A DNA stretch of 64,000 bases, from NCBI GenBank assembly GCA_963580285.1, contig OY757023.1, forward strand, positions 92,281,108 to 92,345,107, read 5' to 3'. Below the pieces are notes generated by a model. That model was not told the DNA's origin. It did no database searches and saw only the letters and a program-made list of their open reading frames with translations. Source of the stretch: Lucinisca nassula. Lineage: Eukaryota; Mollusca; Bivalvia; Lucinida; Lucinidae. Made by a program: the position numbers and the translations under genes. Of the stretch, positions 19,943 to 32,100 are shown piece by piece. Position 1 is the stretch's first letter, and every line of letters starts with the position of its first letter.

Positions 19943-20470
19943 GCACTGATGAGTTAAAATCTTTCATTTGGACTGAACAAATTATTTGGTTTAACCACAA
20001 CAGAACCGAGGGCGATGATTGTGGCCACGTAACATTGATTTAAGCCCCAAGTAAAAACGTTTTATGGGCCGTCCCAAGGCGGTTCTTCTGTTGTGGTTTA
20101 TTATAGTTATAGTTCATCTTTGCATGGCGGCCATGTACATTACGCAAACACGCCTATACAAATACATTACCACCTTTATCGCGGAAAAAATGAAAATTTT
20201 ATGACGAAAAATTGTGATTTTTTTCATATTTTTGCTCAAAATATAGATTGTGGGCACTATGGTTTAGAGCAGAAATAAGTTTTACTATATAAAAGTGGAG
20301 TTCAAGGGGATCAAAATTATATAGGTGTGTTTTCGTGATGTATTGCTAAGTATATTTTTATTTTGGATAACAGTTTGACCATTTATGCGGGAAAGTAACT
20401 GTCATTTTTAGCTTTCCGTTTGTTACATTTTAATAACGGTGAAGTTATTTTATGTTTGTGTTTCTTTCCC
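19943..20470 (+). repeat. R3 repeat with a core-deleted family A MITE (20138-20340)
   Basis: GATGAGTTAAAATCTTTCAT and CAAGGCGGTTCTTCTGTTG are R3. The MITE has both ends (CATTACGCAAACACGCCTAT; ATAGGTGTGTTTTCGTGATG), but its central palindrome has collapsed to GATTGTGGGCACTATGG. Confidence 0.65.
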
Positions 20471-20504
20471 TATGTTGCCTTTGATCGGAGGTGTGGGGTT
20501 ATTT

Positions 20505-20769
20505 CATTACGATAACACTTCCGTGTGACATAGTGCATTCTTTCATTTCTTGCGAATGGCTACTTTGTGACTTTTTTCTTATTTATACTTCAAACATAGA
20601 TTGTGGGTGCTCGTTAGAACAGCCTCATTTGGGCGGTTTTAACGAGTACCCACAACCTATATCTTGGAGCAGAAATAAGAAAAATAATGAATACCTCCGT
20701 AAACCCCACTTTATATAGAGAAAATGGGGTTTAGAGATGTGTTCATTTCACGGACTTGTTCACATGATG
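20505..20769. mobile_element. Hairpin MITE, family B
   Basis: The ends CATTACGATAACACTTCCGTG and CACGGACTTGTTCACATGATG are present, with the core palindrome at about 20597-20657 (GTGCTCGTTAGAACAGCC arm). Confidence 0.75.
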
Positions 20770-20814
20770 TTATCGATTTCTGATCACTGCATTAAATTCT
20801 ATTTTTTTAAATAT

Positions 20815-20935
20815 CTGAGGGTCACTGATGAGGCCTAATTGGCCGAAACTATCTTGTCTGACCAAGAAAAATACACAAGTACACTTCATGGTTTACAGTT
20901 CTGAAGTGCAGTCTTTGCTGCCGAAGGATTAGCTA
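20815..20935 (-). repeat. R1 satellite fragment
   Basis: TGAGGGTCACTGATGAGGCCTAATTGGCC (cited in part) and GTGTACTTCAT match R1 in reverse. Confidence 0.65.
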
Positions 20936-20949
20936 TTTCTAGAACATTT

Positions 20950-21425
20950 GAGCCAGCGCATGGCAGAACCTACAATAAAACATGTGTGCCCAACGAAGAC
21001 ACAGATCAGCCTGCGCATCCGCACAGTCGGATCAGAGTCTTCGTTGTGTGCTCTAAGGAGAGCTAAGGGCCCAATGCTTCTCCATGCAGCAAGAGAAGTC
21101 TCTTGTGAGACTATATGGATGCGCAGGCTGATCTGAGTCTTAGATGGGCGCACATGTCTTATTGTAGGTTTTGTCGTGCGCTGGCTCCTTTAATTTTACC
21201 ACAGCTGGTGTTAAGGTGATCTGTTGTGGCCTTAAAAAGTTTCCCTCAGAGAAAACTCAGATCAGCTTGGGAATCCGCCTGGTCTGATAAGAGTCTTCGC
21301 TGTGCGCTCTGAGGATAGCAAAGGACTCAATGCTCCTTCAAACAGCAAGTGAAGTGACTGGTCAGACTATATGGATGTGCAGGCTGATCTGATTCTTCGC
21401 TTGGCGCACAGGTAAATTGTAGGAA
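20950..21425. mobile_element. Two inverted-repeat elements, CTGCGCATCC type
   Basis: CAGATCAGCCTGCGCATCC / GGATGCGCAGGCTGATCTGA arms at 20958-21185, and a diverged second copy at 21240-21425, each with complementary ends near GCCAGCGCA / TGCGCTGGC. There is no coding capacity. Confidence 0.65.
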
Positions 21426-21785
21426 ATGCTGTACCCCGCCTCAGATAATATATATTCTTGTAAACCAACGTTTCCCTATATAAAGCTAGGTAAACAAGAT
21501 TCTTTCTTGCACACCAGACAAGGAAATCCATAGTTTTAGATTGGGATAGAAATTCTGTTCTAACCCTGGTGTTCTAACCCAAAATCGAATATTATAGGGT
21601 GTTTGGTAAACGCACTGGTTGAATACGACCTCGTATGTCGGTAAGGTTGACGCCACAGCACGTTACGTGACGTCACTAAACATTCCTGTAGTGTCATCAC
21701 AATATGGCGAAGTGGCTGCAGCATTAAAAATCTGCCCTAAGAATTGGAAGGTATGCAAGAAAAAGAATCCAATATGCCATTTGGT

Positions 21786-21899
21786 GTGAGGGGTGGATCG
21801 AAAATCCGTCCTTCGGGATCACTGTCCGGCATCACTCGGAAAGCTTCGTGATGCCGGACAGTGACCCTTGAGACGGATTTTTACCATCCACCCCCTCAC
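21786..21899. repeat. 114-bp foldback palindrome
   Basis: The GTGAGGGGTGGAT and ATCCACCCCCTCAC outer arms and the CACTGTCCGGCATCAC / GTGATGCCGGACAGTG inner arms surround a short centre. Confidence 0.8.
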
Positions 21900-22009
21900 A
21901 CCCACAAAAAATTCTTATATTGAAACGCCGACATTTAAACGTGATCGTTCTAGCAATGCTTCAGTGTGAACCATCCAAAAGGATAGGACCATATTCGCTG
22001 AAATTCCGC

Positions 22010-22200
22010 TTTTAAGGGGAATGGTAACACCTGGCACATTTTTCCGCCATGTCTCAAAGGGGCACAACTTTCGGGACTGTTCGCTTTTCTATATGCCCTG
22101 TTCCACTGAAAAAGGGGTCTGCTCTTAAAGGAAAGAATTTGCTCCACTGGAGCATATTCTTTCCTCTAAGAGTTGACCCCTATTGAAATGGGTCCAAAAA
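22010..22200. mobile_element. Foldback element with AAAGGAAAGAATTTGCTCC hairpin
   Basis: GCTCTTAAAGGAAAGAATTTGC and the mirrored TATTCTTTCCTCTAAGAG flank CTCCACTGGAG. The same hairpin occurs at 47000-47060. Confidence 0.6.
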
Positions 22201-22359
22201 TACTTTTGCAGGAGTTGCCTCCCCTGAAGGTGTTCCCGTTCCCCTTATGGTCACCTAAATTCAGACCAATTCTGCTTTAAACAGCTTTTTTAGGAGGTTG
22301 CAGTTATTCTTTCTTTATGTTTTCGGCATACAGTGTCAAAGGTTTTTCTTCTGTCGCTG

Positions 22360-22590
22360 TTTAGTTTTGTTATAGTTTGTCTTTTAATGTGTGTATCGCT
22401 AAATATTGTTGTTTTGGATAGCCAATCGGCCCTTATGTTGGAAATTAACTGCCCTTTTGGCTTTCCGCTATTGGTGTTTCCATTGGGATCTAGTTATTTC
22501 ATGTTTGTGTTTCTTTCCCTTTGGTGTCTCTGATGGGAGGTGTTGATTAATTGTAGCGATTCCTGATCATTGCATTCACTTCTATTTCGT
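22360..22590 (+). repeat. R3 fragment
   Basis: GGCTTTCCGCTATTGGTG, GTTTCTTTCCCTTTGGTGTC and CATTCACTTCTATTT are R3 landmarks. Confidence 0.6.
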
Positions 22591-22677
22591 AGTGGTTTCA
22601 AAAATGTTCATGCATGATATGCATTGCAAGTACAAGCACATGTATTTGAAATATGTTAAACCAAATTTATTAAATAT

Positions 22678-23012
22678 TTTATAATGAGCCGGCCTCGGTA
22701 GCCCAGTCGGATGCACGTCTGGAGGACGCGGGTTCGATACCTGTCGGTGTCGGCAACATTCTTTCGTGGAGATGGATCATGACATCTTTTCTACGGTCAT
22801 TCTCTCCTTTCCGATGATTCAAGAAGGGCAGTTGTCAGTTTCCGGAGAAGAATGGGCACTGTTCTGGTTTAAGTATAAGCCTGCCAAAGTAAAGTGTATA
22901 GGTAAACTGACCTGCTCAAAAATGACCTAAAGAGTGTTGACTTGGCGGTTAAACTCCAATACAAACAAATAAACAAACAAACAAACAAACAAACAAACAA
23001 TAGTTTATAATG
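22678..23012 (+). mobile_element. SINE type D, (AAAC)n tail, 9-bp target duplication
   Basis: The tRNA-like head GCCGGCCTCGGTAGCCCAG with B box GGTTCGATACC lies near 22730, the body includes a GTTGACTTGGCGGTTAAAC end, and an (AAAC)n tail follows. TTTATAATG is repeated at 22678-22686 and 23004-23012. Confidence 0.8.
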
Positions 23013-23066
23013 CTGGAACAATATTTAATCACAAAAATAAAGTGATTTTAATTATCTTTCCGCTGA

Positions 23067-23166
23067 CTACCATACAGAACATTTCTTGACAGGATTCATC
23101 CTAGACCCTGCTGGACAATTAAATGCTTTGGCAAATTCGTCATAGTTTTGCATTGGTCCATATACT
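23067..23166 (-). CDS. M13 peptidase, last coding exon
   Basis: Encodes [16 protein letters not shown], then a conserved Cys, SRMNPVKKC and the terminal CSVW before TAG (23067-23069). The acceptor is TTTCAG; it enters in phase 2, completing an Arg codon. The C-terminal Cys-x-x-Trp tail is the M13 signature. Confidence 0.93.
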
Positions 23167-26100
23167 CTGAAATGATAAGAAAGAACAATTTCAACATAAG
23201 TCATTTCTTTGGATAAGCTCACAACGACTTAAAGAAATAGGAAAATGCAGACAAAAAGGGCACGATATCTTCATTTAAATGTTACATGGAACACTATCAA
23301 AGAAACAACGAAATTGCGGGTTATTTTATATTTGCAATGTGCTCTTTAGTTTCAATGGCAATTCTTGCATCTTTATTTATGTGTATACTAAATATTATGC
23401 CACATTTTGATAATAATGCGAATAAACAATGGCCACACACAAACATATAATAGAAACGTAGCACAGGCGAGTCAGTTCGCAGTTAATCAAACGCGATATA
23501 TAAACGTACAGTTTCGGTGTCTTAATATGATCAGGCATCTTGTTAAACACAGGCGTAATGCTCAATCCTCATAAATAAGGAAGGAAGCAAAAACTACAAC
23601 ACAGAACTGTGTGTGTGTGTGTGAATTGGGGTTTAACGTTTCTTTCAACAATATTTCAGTCATATCGCGACGGCGTCTGGTTGTGACAGGGAGCTCAATG
23701 CTCACTTTTATAGTGCTGCCTCACTGAAGTATCATGTCCCAGACACATTACATGATACCACACCCAGTCACATTATCCTGACACTGGGTCGACCAGTCCT
23801 AGCTCTACCCCGTAAAGCTGAGTGCCAAGCGAGGAGCAGCTAGTACCATTCTTAACGACTTTGGTATGTCGCGGCCCGGGATCGAACCCGTGACCTCCCG
23901 TTCCCCGGAGAGGACACTCTACCATCTGAGCTATCGGGGCCGGCACCAACACAGAACTGAAAATTTGGAGTGTTTTTTTTTCTAGACCAGACTAGCTATA
24001 GCTAGGCCTCATCAGTGGCCCTACAATATTTTAAAATTCTGCTGCAGAATCAACATTAGGAAAACATAATAAGAAATAATGGCGTCCAACATGGTGACAG
24101 AAAATGATAAATATTAGGTAAAAATTATAACATCTTTATTATTTCTGCTTTCAAACTAGATTGTGGGTGCTCGTTAGAACCGCCTCAATGAGGCGGTTCT
24201 AACGAGTACCCACAATCTATGGTTTTGAGCAAAAATATGGCAGATAATATATACCCCCGTAAACCCCACGTTTCTCTATATAAAGTTGGGTTCAGTGGGG
24301 TCTTCGTTTCACGGACTTGTTAGCGTGATGATGATTCCAAATGGCTAGATTTTGATTGATTGATTTGAGGTTTAACGTCCCCGTCAACAATGTATAGGTC
24401 ATTTTGGAGATGTTGTTTCCAGTTTTGTGGGACTTTTACTTGGGATGACACCCCCGCCCACCTGGGGCTTGAAGAAGTAGATGGGCTGCATGATGCTTCC
24501 CCGCAGAGCTGAAACCGACCGCACACGAGTACTGGTAAACCACTAAAAGGGTCTAAGCCTGCCCAGGCAAAGCGGTGCGAGTCGGACCGTCCATGCTTAT
24601 AAACCCTTTTGGTTTTATGGGGCGACAGGACTTGAGATGTCATTTCATCTCAATATCGGTAAAAGTCCCACAAAACTGGAAGCAACGTCTTCAAAATGAC
24701 CTATACAGTGTTGACGGGACGTTAAACCTCAAATCAATCAAACAAATACTTGCGATGAAACGGCATCTTTAGCCCTGTCGCATAATGAAACCAAAAGGGT
24801 TTATAAGCATGGAGGTCCGACTCGCACCGCTTTGCCTGGGCAGGCTTAGATCCTCCAAGCGGTTTACCAGTACTCGTGTGTGGTCGGTTTCAGCACTGCG
24901 TGGAAGCATCATGTATCCCATCTATTTCTTCAAGCACCAATGGGCGGGGGCCGATGAAAGGACTAGAATATAAAACCAACACTATGATGAAGGGCAGGGA
25001 GACTTGTAAGTCCGCCTTTCATTCCCGTTACATCAGCTGTGGTGAGTGGGTGAGTGTTAGAGTTTACGTCTCACCAACAGCTAAGGTTATACGGAGACGG
25101 GACCTCGGTTTAAGGACCCATCCGAAAGTCTGGAGATGACCGGGAGGAATCCTGCGACCCTGGTTTACAAGGCGAGCAGCATTACTACTACACCACGGAG
25201 ACTTCCCAGATGCGGTGAAGGTAAATGCGCTATATTAAGTTAATTCTTCGAAAGCTATTTATACAAAAGATAGTCAACAGTCGAACCAGTAATAGGGTAG
25301 CACACAAGAGCCTATGATAAATTCTTGCTTAAGACAGGTGCTTGCAGTTTTCTGGGAAGTGAATTCAGGCTTGACGTCTAACTGTTGGTCTTCTATTGCT
25401 CCAGCATTTCAGTGGTTTCTTGCTGTCGAGTCCTCACCGTTGTTTCATCTCTGTGGTTGTCAAGGAGATGTTGCACTGAAGAGTAAGTAGGCCCAGAATT
25501 TTATGGTGAATTAGTATATAAATTTAGAAAAATATAAACCGCAATTACTTCAGCACCCAATTTCGTAAAATCATTTTATGATATAAAACGATTGGGTACA
25601 ACATAAAATGTTATACGACAGACTGCATGCAAAGAAGTTAACCCACAATCACGGTTGACAACTTTGCTTCCATCTTCAATTGCACGCCGGTGGGTCAGGC
25701 CTCAGATTCTATGACGGTTCCAGCGTAAAGGCTTATTGAGAATTAGAGAGATCTAATTCAAGGTAATGTTGGTTGGTGCCTGATGATCTGTCTCTGGTTG
25801 GGCCCATCGGAGTCTAACTGTTGGTTTTCTTTTGCTCCAGCATTTCAGTGGTTTCTTGCTGTCGAGTCCTCACCGTTGTCTCACCTCTGTGGTTGTTTGA
25901 TTATTTGTGTTCACGGAGATGTTGCACTGATGAGTTAAGAGCTGAACAAATTATTTGTCTAAATCGCGACGGAAGTAAGGGCGAGAATTGTGGCCACATA
26001 AAATCAATTTAAGCCCCCACCCACCCCCCACCCAAGTGGAATTCGTTCCAAGGTGGTTCTTCTGTCGCGGTATATATATATTTTTTGTTATGGTTTGTCT

Positions 26101-29100
26101 GGAGTTTGGAGGCCTTCATGCGGACTGAGCAAATTGTTTGTCTTAATCGCGGCGGGGGTGAGGGCGAGGAATGTGGCTACGTAAAATCGATTTAAGCCCC
26201 CCCCCCCCCAGTGGAATTCGTTTCCGCTGACCGTTCCGAGGCGGTTCTTCTGTCGAGGTTATTGAAATTATGGTTTGTCTTTCGGGGTTTGTGTCGCTTA
26301 TTTTATTTTGGATAGCCTATTGGCCATTGTTTTGGGGAAAGTAACTGTCCTTTTGGCTTTCCGCTGTTGGTGTTTCCATAAGGGTCTGTTGTTTTATGTT
26401 TGTGCGTCTTTCCCTTTGGTGCCTTTGGTGTCTCTGATTGGAGCTGTGGGTTGATAATCGATTCCTGATCATTGCCTCCACTTCTATTCTTCATGCGGAC
26501 TGAACAAATAAGGGCGAGGACTGTGGCCACATAAAATCGATTTAAGCACCACCCCACGTGGAATTCGTGTCACTGACCGTTCCAAGGCGGTTCTTCTGTC
26601 GCGGTTCATTTTTGTTTTGGTTTGTCTTTGAGTGTGTCTATCGCTTATATCATTTTGTTTTAGATAGCCAATTGGCCATTTTGTGGGAAAGTAACTGTCT
26701 TTTTGGCTTTCACTAGTGATGTTTCCATTAGGGTCTAGTTGTTTCGTGCCTGTGTTTCTCTCCCTTTGGTGTCTCTGATTGGAACTGAGGGTTAATTGTA
26801 TTGATTCCTGATTATTGCCTTGACTTCTATTTTTCTTATTGCAGGTTGTTGCCTTAGGGACCGTTCCAAGATGGTTCTTCTGCTGTGGTTTATTATCATT
26901 ATAATACTTCATCTATACATGTGCGTTGAGTAACCGTTTGGCCATTTTGTGGGAAAAAATATCCGTATGGCGTTCTGTTTGTGACGTTTTCCTTTTTATG
27001 CTTGTGCTTATTTCCCTTCAGTGTTATGGGGTAATCATCACGAAAACACGCCTATATAATTTTGACCCCTTGAACCCCACTTTTATATAGTAAAACTGGA
27101 GTTTCCGGGGTAAACCTTATTTTTCGTATTTCTGCTCTAAAATATAGATTGTGGGTACTCGTCAGAACCGCCTCGATGAGGCGATTCTAACGAGTGCCCA
27201 CAATCTATTGGAGCAGAAATAAGAAAAATATCACAATTTTTCATCATAAAATTTTCATTTTTTCAGCGATAAAGGTGGCAATGTATTTGTATAGGCGTGT
27301 TTGCGTTATGTGTATCGATTCCTGATCATTGCTTGCACTTCTATTGGGCTGTAATCGTAATAACGAGGATATGTTTTTACAGATAAGGCTCTGAAATAAA
27401 CTCGTAGACGAGTAACCCCAATGCACAACCATGTTAGCAGCTTAACTTAGTCATCGCACAGACCACATCGCTGCTTAATATACGAACAGCCCGAAAACAT
27501 GCCCATATTGTTCTGAGCCCTTGATCCCCACTTTTATGTAGTGAAACTCAGGTTTACAAGGGTAAACCTTATTTTTTCTTATTTCTGCGCTTAAATAAAG
27601 ATTGTGGGTACTCGTTAGAATATCTGAAGCCACAATATATATTTTCAGTAGAAATAGGAAAAGTATCGCAATTTTCATCAATTTCGGCGGTAAAATGTAC
27701 AATGTACTTGTATAGGCGTGTTTTCGTAATGAAGGCAGGTACTATCAGCGCTAGATAATTTCAGTGTGGCAGATACCTGTATATGCCCAAACTGTGACTA
27801 TTTATTCGTATCTCTCTGATTTTCTCCTCATTCCGATAATCGCTACACCAAACCTACAATGAAAGACATGACCTTTTAAACTGGATCACTATCCAGTCGA
27901 ACTTCAATGGCTCGAACACATTTGGGACCTCGAAAATCTGTTCGAGACAGGGGTAGTTCGAGTCACTGAGGTTACTGTCAGTATGCATAACGAGATACTT
28001 TTAGACATCTTTTCGGTGTTCTATAATGAATATGTATGCTGTGTGTACTCATTAGAATCGCCTCATCGAGGCGAATCTAATGAGTACACACAGCATACAT
28101 TTGCAAGATAAAATACTAAAATTTCCTCCATTAATCCCCACTTTTCTTATGTAGAGGATTTCGCTAGGGCCTTAAGAATGTGTTCGACTCATCCATGGTA
28201 AACGAGCCATCGAAGTTCTACTGTACATCACGATAAGAAGTCCGTAAAACGAAGACCCCTCTAAACCCCAATTTATACAGAGAAAATGGGGTTTACAAGG
28301 GTATACAATTTCCGCCTTATTTTAGCTCAAATACATATATTGTGGGTACTCGTTAGAACCACCTCATTGAGGCGGTTCTAACGAGCACCCTATTGTGGGT
28401 ACTCGTTAGAACCACCTCATTGAGGCGGTTCTAACGAGCACCCACAATCTATGTTGAAAGCAGAAATAAGAAAGCTGCTTTTATTTTTATACAAAATTTG
28501 TTATTTCTGACACCATGTTGGACGCCATTATTTCACACGGACATGTTTTCCTAATGTGTTATCGCATGAGGCATTTTCTAAATATAGTAAACGGAAAGAA
28601 AAATCCCTTACCAAAACATAATTAAAATATAATGATATCATTTCGTGTCCATTCGTCGTTGTAAAGGCCATCTTTATTCATAACTTCTTTGTGACGACAA
28701 TCTGCACACCATGAGTGCGCCTAAATACAATTTTGACAGTTATCGTCAGTGCAATGAAAAGAGATGTAAGTGAAACTTCATTCTAATGCACTTGCGCATG
28801 TAACGCGACGTTTGATTGTATAACGTCAAAAATTGGCGTCTGTATATCCTGCAATATATTGTCGGAAACCCCTGCCCCCCGCCCATAGGGGCTTGAAGAA
28901 ATATATGGGCTGCATGATGCTTCCACGCAGAGCTGAATCCGGCCCGCACACTAGTACTGGTAAACCGCTCAGAGGATCTAAGCCTGTCCAGGAACCGCGG
29001 TGCGAGGCGGACCGTCCATGCTAATAAACCCTATCGGTTTCATTGGGCGACAGGGCTTGAGATGTCATTTCCACTCAATGTCGGGTAGAAGTCCCACAAA

Positions 29101-32100
29101 ATTGGAAGCAACGCCTCCAAAATGACCTTTACAGTGTTGACGGGGACATTAAACCTCAAATCAAACAAACAAACAAAATTGTCGGAAACCCGACGTCACG
29201 ATGTATCGTCGTTTTTCGTTATGTAGCATTTTGTTTTACGCAGCTCACAGCGCTTGCCGCTCTGAGTAAAATAGCATACGTTTTAATAAAACTTAATAGG
29301 TGAATTAGAATGGGCATAAATGTATTGAAAATTGTCACTTGGGGAGGTAAATCGCCGTAAAACGAAATTAAAGACCATAAAACCGTCGATTTACCTCCCC
29401 ATATGACATCTTGAATACAGTTATCCCCGTTTAAATGCACTTATTCAACTGTTTTTTTTTTAAATGTTCGTTTTACTTTCGCCTGAATGACTAGAAACCG
29501 TATGGTCCTTTGCGATGGCTGATTAAAAAACTCGAATTTCAGTTTCTAGAAAACTGTTCCCATAGCTCCAGATAACTAACATAACGAAAACACGCCTATA
29601 CCAAAACATTGTAACCTTTATCGCCGAAACAATGAAAGTTTTAAGATGAAAAATTGTGATATTTTTCTTATTTTTGCTCAAAATATAGATTGTGGGTACT
29701 CGTTAGAACCGCCTCGATGAGGCGGTTCTAACGAGTACCCACACTCTATATCTTAGAGAAGAAATAAGAAAAATACCGTTTACCCCTACAAACCCCAGTT
29801 TTACTATTATTATAAAAGTGGGGTTCGAAGGAGTCAAAATTGTATAGGCGTGTTTTCGTGATGTATCTAGCGGTTATTTAAGGCTATATTTTCCTATTTC
29901 ATCTTGAAATTGGCATGTTGATTTAATAGTATTTTATTAAAACAGCTGCCCCCGCCCATAGGGGCTTGAAGAAATATATGGGCTGCATGATGCTTCCACG
30001 CAGAGCTGAATCCGGCCCGCACACTAGTACTGGTAAACCGCTTAGAGGATCTAAGCCTGTCCAGGAACCGGGGTGCGAGGCGGACCGTCCATGCTAATAA
30101 ACCCTATTGGTTTCATTGGGCGACAGGGCTTGAGATGTCATTACATCTCAGTGTCGGGTAAAAGTCCCACAAAATTGGAAGCAACGTCTCCAAAATGACC
30201 TTTACAGTGTTGACGGGGACGTTAAATCTCAAATCAAACAAAAACAAAATTAAAACAAACTTTGGCATGAATATACGCTCTTACAACACTTCAGTCTGAC
30301 CAGAGGCGTTACTTATCACTCTTCGGATAGCCCTGATGATAAAGAAGGTTCAAGGGTACATTGCAGACTGCCGATACGCAGGTGATACTTTGGGTCTTTT
30401 TGTCCGAAGCATCGCTATCGTAACGAGCTCGTCAGTTTTCAAATTGTTAACTGTTCTAGTAAGTAAATGTACAATTATATTTAATACTCTATAAATAATT
30501 ATATTTTTGATAAAAAAGGTGAGCATCTTTTGCACTTTTGTGCAAAAATAGTAGTATATTTTCCATTTTAAATGATCAAAGTTTACAAAATACATTAAGT
30601 AACGACATGGGTAATTTTTAAACAACTAGTCCCTGATTTTCTTGTAGGTTTCCCGGGTTGAATGCATATTGGCGAAACGTCTCCCCGTGCTTCGGTCAAT
30701 GCTGTTATTTTGCTATCCGAGTTTACAATCTTTGAACACATTCCCACTATTATTTTCATCACCCTATATCGCTTATCTTAATTTCTTTAGGTGACTTGAG
30801 ATGGTTGTGTTCTTTGATTATGGTCTTTCCAAAGTGACATTTTCTTACTAGTATGCATGACACAGCTCTTTTGTGTGTGTCGAGTGGTGGCTTTGAAACA
30901 ACATTCAATGATGTTATTTTTCTATCCTCAGGGATTTTACAATCTCTCATTATGAAAACATGCCTACACAAATACATTGTAACCTTTATCGCCGAAACAA
31001 ATGAAAATTTTAAGATGAAAAATTGTAGTATTTTTCTTACTTCTGTTCAAAATATAGATTGTGGGTACTCGTTAGAACCGCCTCATCGAGGATTATGGCC
31101 ATGTAAAATCGATTTAAGCCCCCCTCCCCCCTCCAGTGGAATTCTTTCCACTGACCGTTCCAAGGTGGTTCTTCTGTGGCGGTTTATTTTGTTGTTGTTT
31201 GTTACTTACTGTGTGTATCACTTGTGTCTTTTTATTTTGGATGGCCATTTGGCCATTTTGTGGGAAAGTAAGTGTCCTTATGACCTTCCTTTGTTAAGGT
31301 TTCCATTATGGTCTGGTCGCTCCATGTTTGTGTTTCTTTCCCTTGGTGTCTTTGATGGGTGGAGTAAGTTAATTGTATCGATTCCTGATCTTTGTTTTAT
31401 TTCTACTTTTTCTATATTTTAGAGCCAAAATAAGAGAAATAACTGCAAACCCCAGTTTTACTATATTAAAGTGGGGCCCAAGGGGGTCAAAATATATAGA
31501 CGTGTTTTCGTGATGGATCACATTCCCACACTCATTAAAATCACACTATAGCGCTTATTTTCTTTAGCTGGTTTGAGCTGGTTGCGTTGTTTGATTGTGA
31601 CTTTTCCCGAGTGACCTTTTCCTACTAGTTAATCCTTCATTTATCGCAAGTTTTGCTCTGGTGTCGTTATCTCTTTCTCTTCTTTCGGTGGCTTGAGATA
31701 ACTGTTTCGTTTTGTTTGTCTTTTAAAGAGTAAGTGGATAACTGTATTGAAAACAATTCTCAGTTGGGGAGGTAAATCGTCGGTTTAACGGTCGGAAATC
31801 TTGCCGTTATACGGAATTTGCGACCATAAAACCAACGATTTACCTCGCCAAATGAAAATTTATCAATACAGAAATGCACTTTTTTTTCTTAAAGTTCGTT
31901 CTAGTCAAAACGGCAAGCGCAGTGAGCAGCATAAAACCAAACACCAACCAATGGAAAGCGACGTTATATGATGACGTTGGGTTTCCGACAGTATATCGTA
32001 GAATATACTGCCGCAAAGTTTTGACTTATACAATCAGACGTCGTGTTAGATACGCAAATACATTAGAATAGTATTTCTGTTCTTTTATGAATTTGACACT

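Noticed and set aside
28640..28715. Minus-strand SWCADCR after a TAG acceptor
   Set aside because: It would insert residues between EAQ and WC, and nothing after it resembles M13; coincidence inside a repeat.
27140..29750. CRISPR-like array of repeated palindromes
   Set aside because: The palindromes are cores of separate MITEs with irregular spacing and no spacer structure; the genome is eukaryotic.
30350..30625. Minus-strand frame ending ...[11 protein letters not shown], similar to the M13 HSPGxYR exon end
   Set aside because: It lacks the Trp-Cys start, the acceptor phases do not fit and the donor is not canonical; the true exon is at 27777-27853 with perfect phase and motifs.
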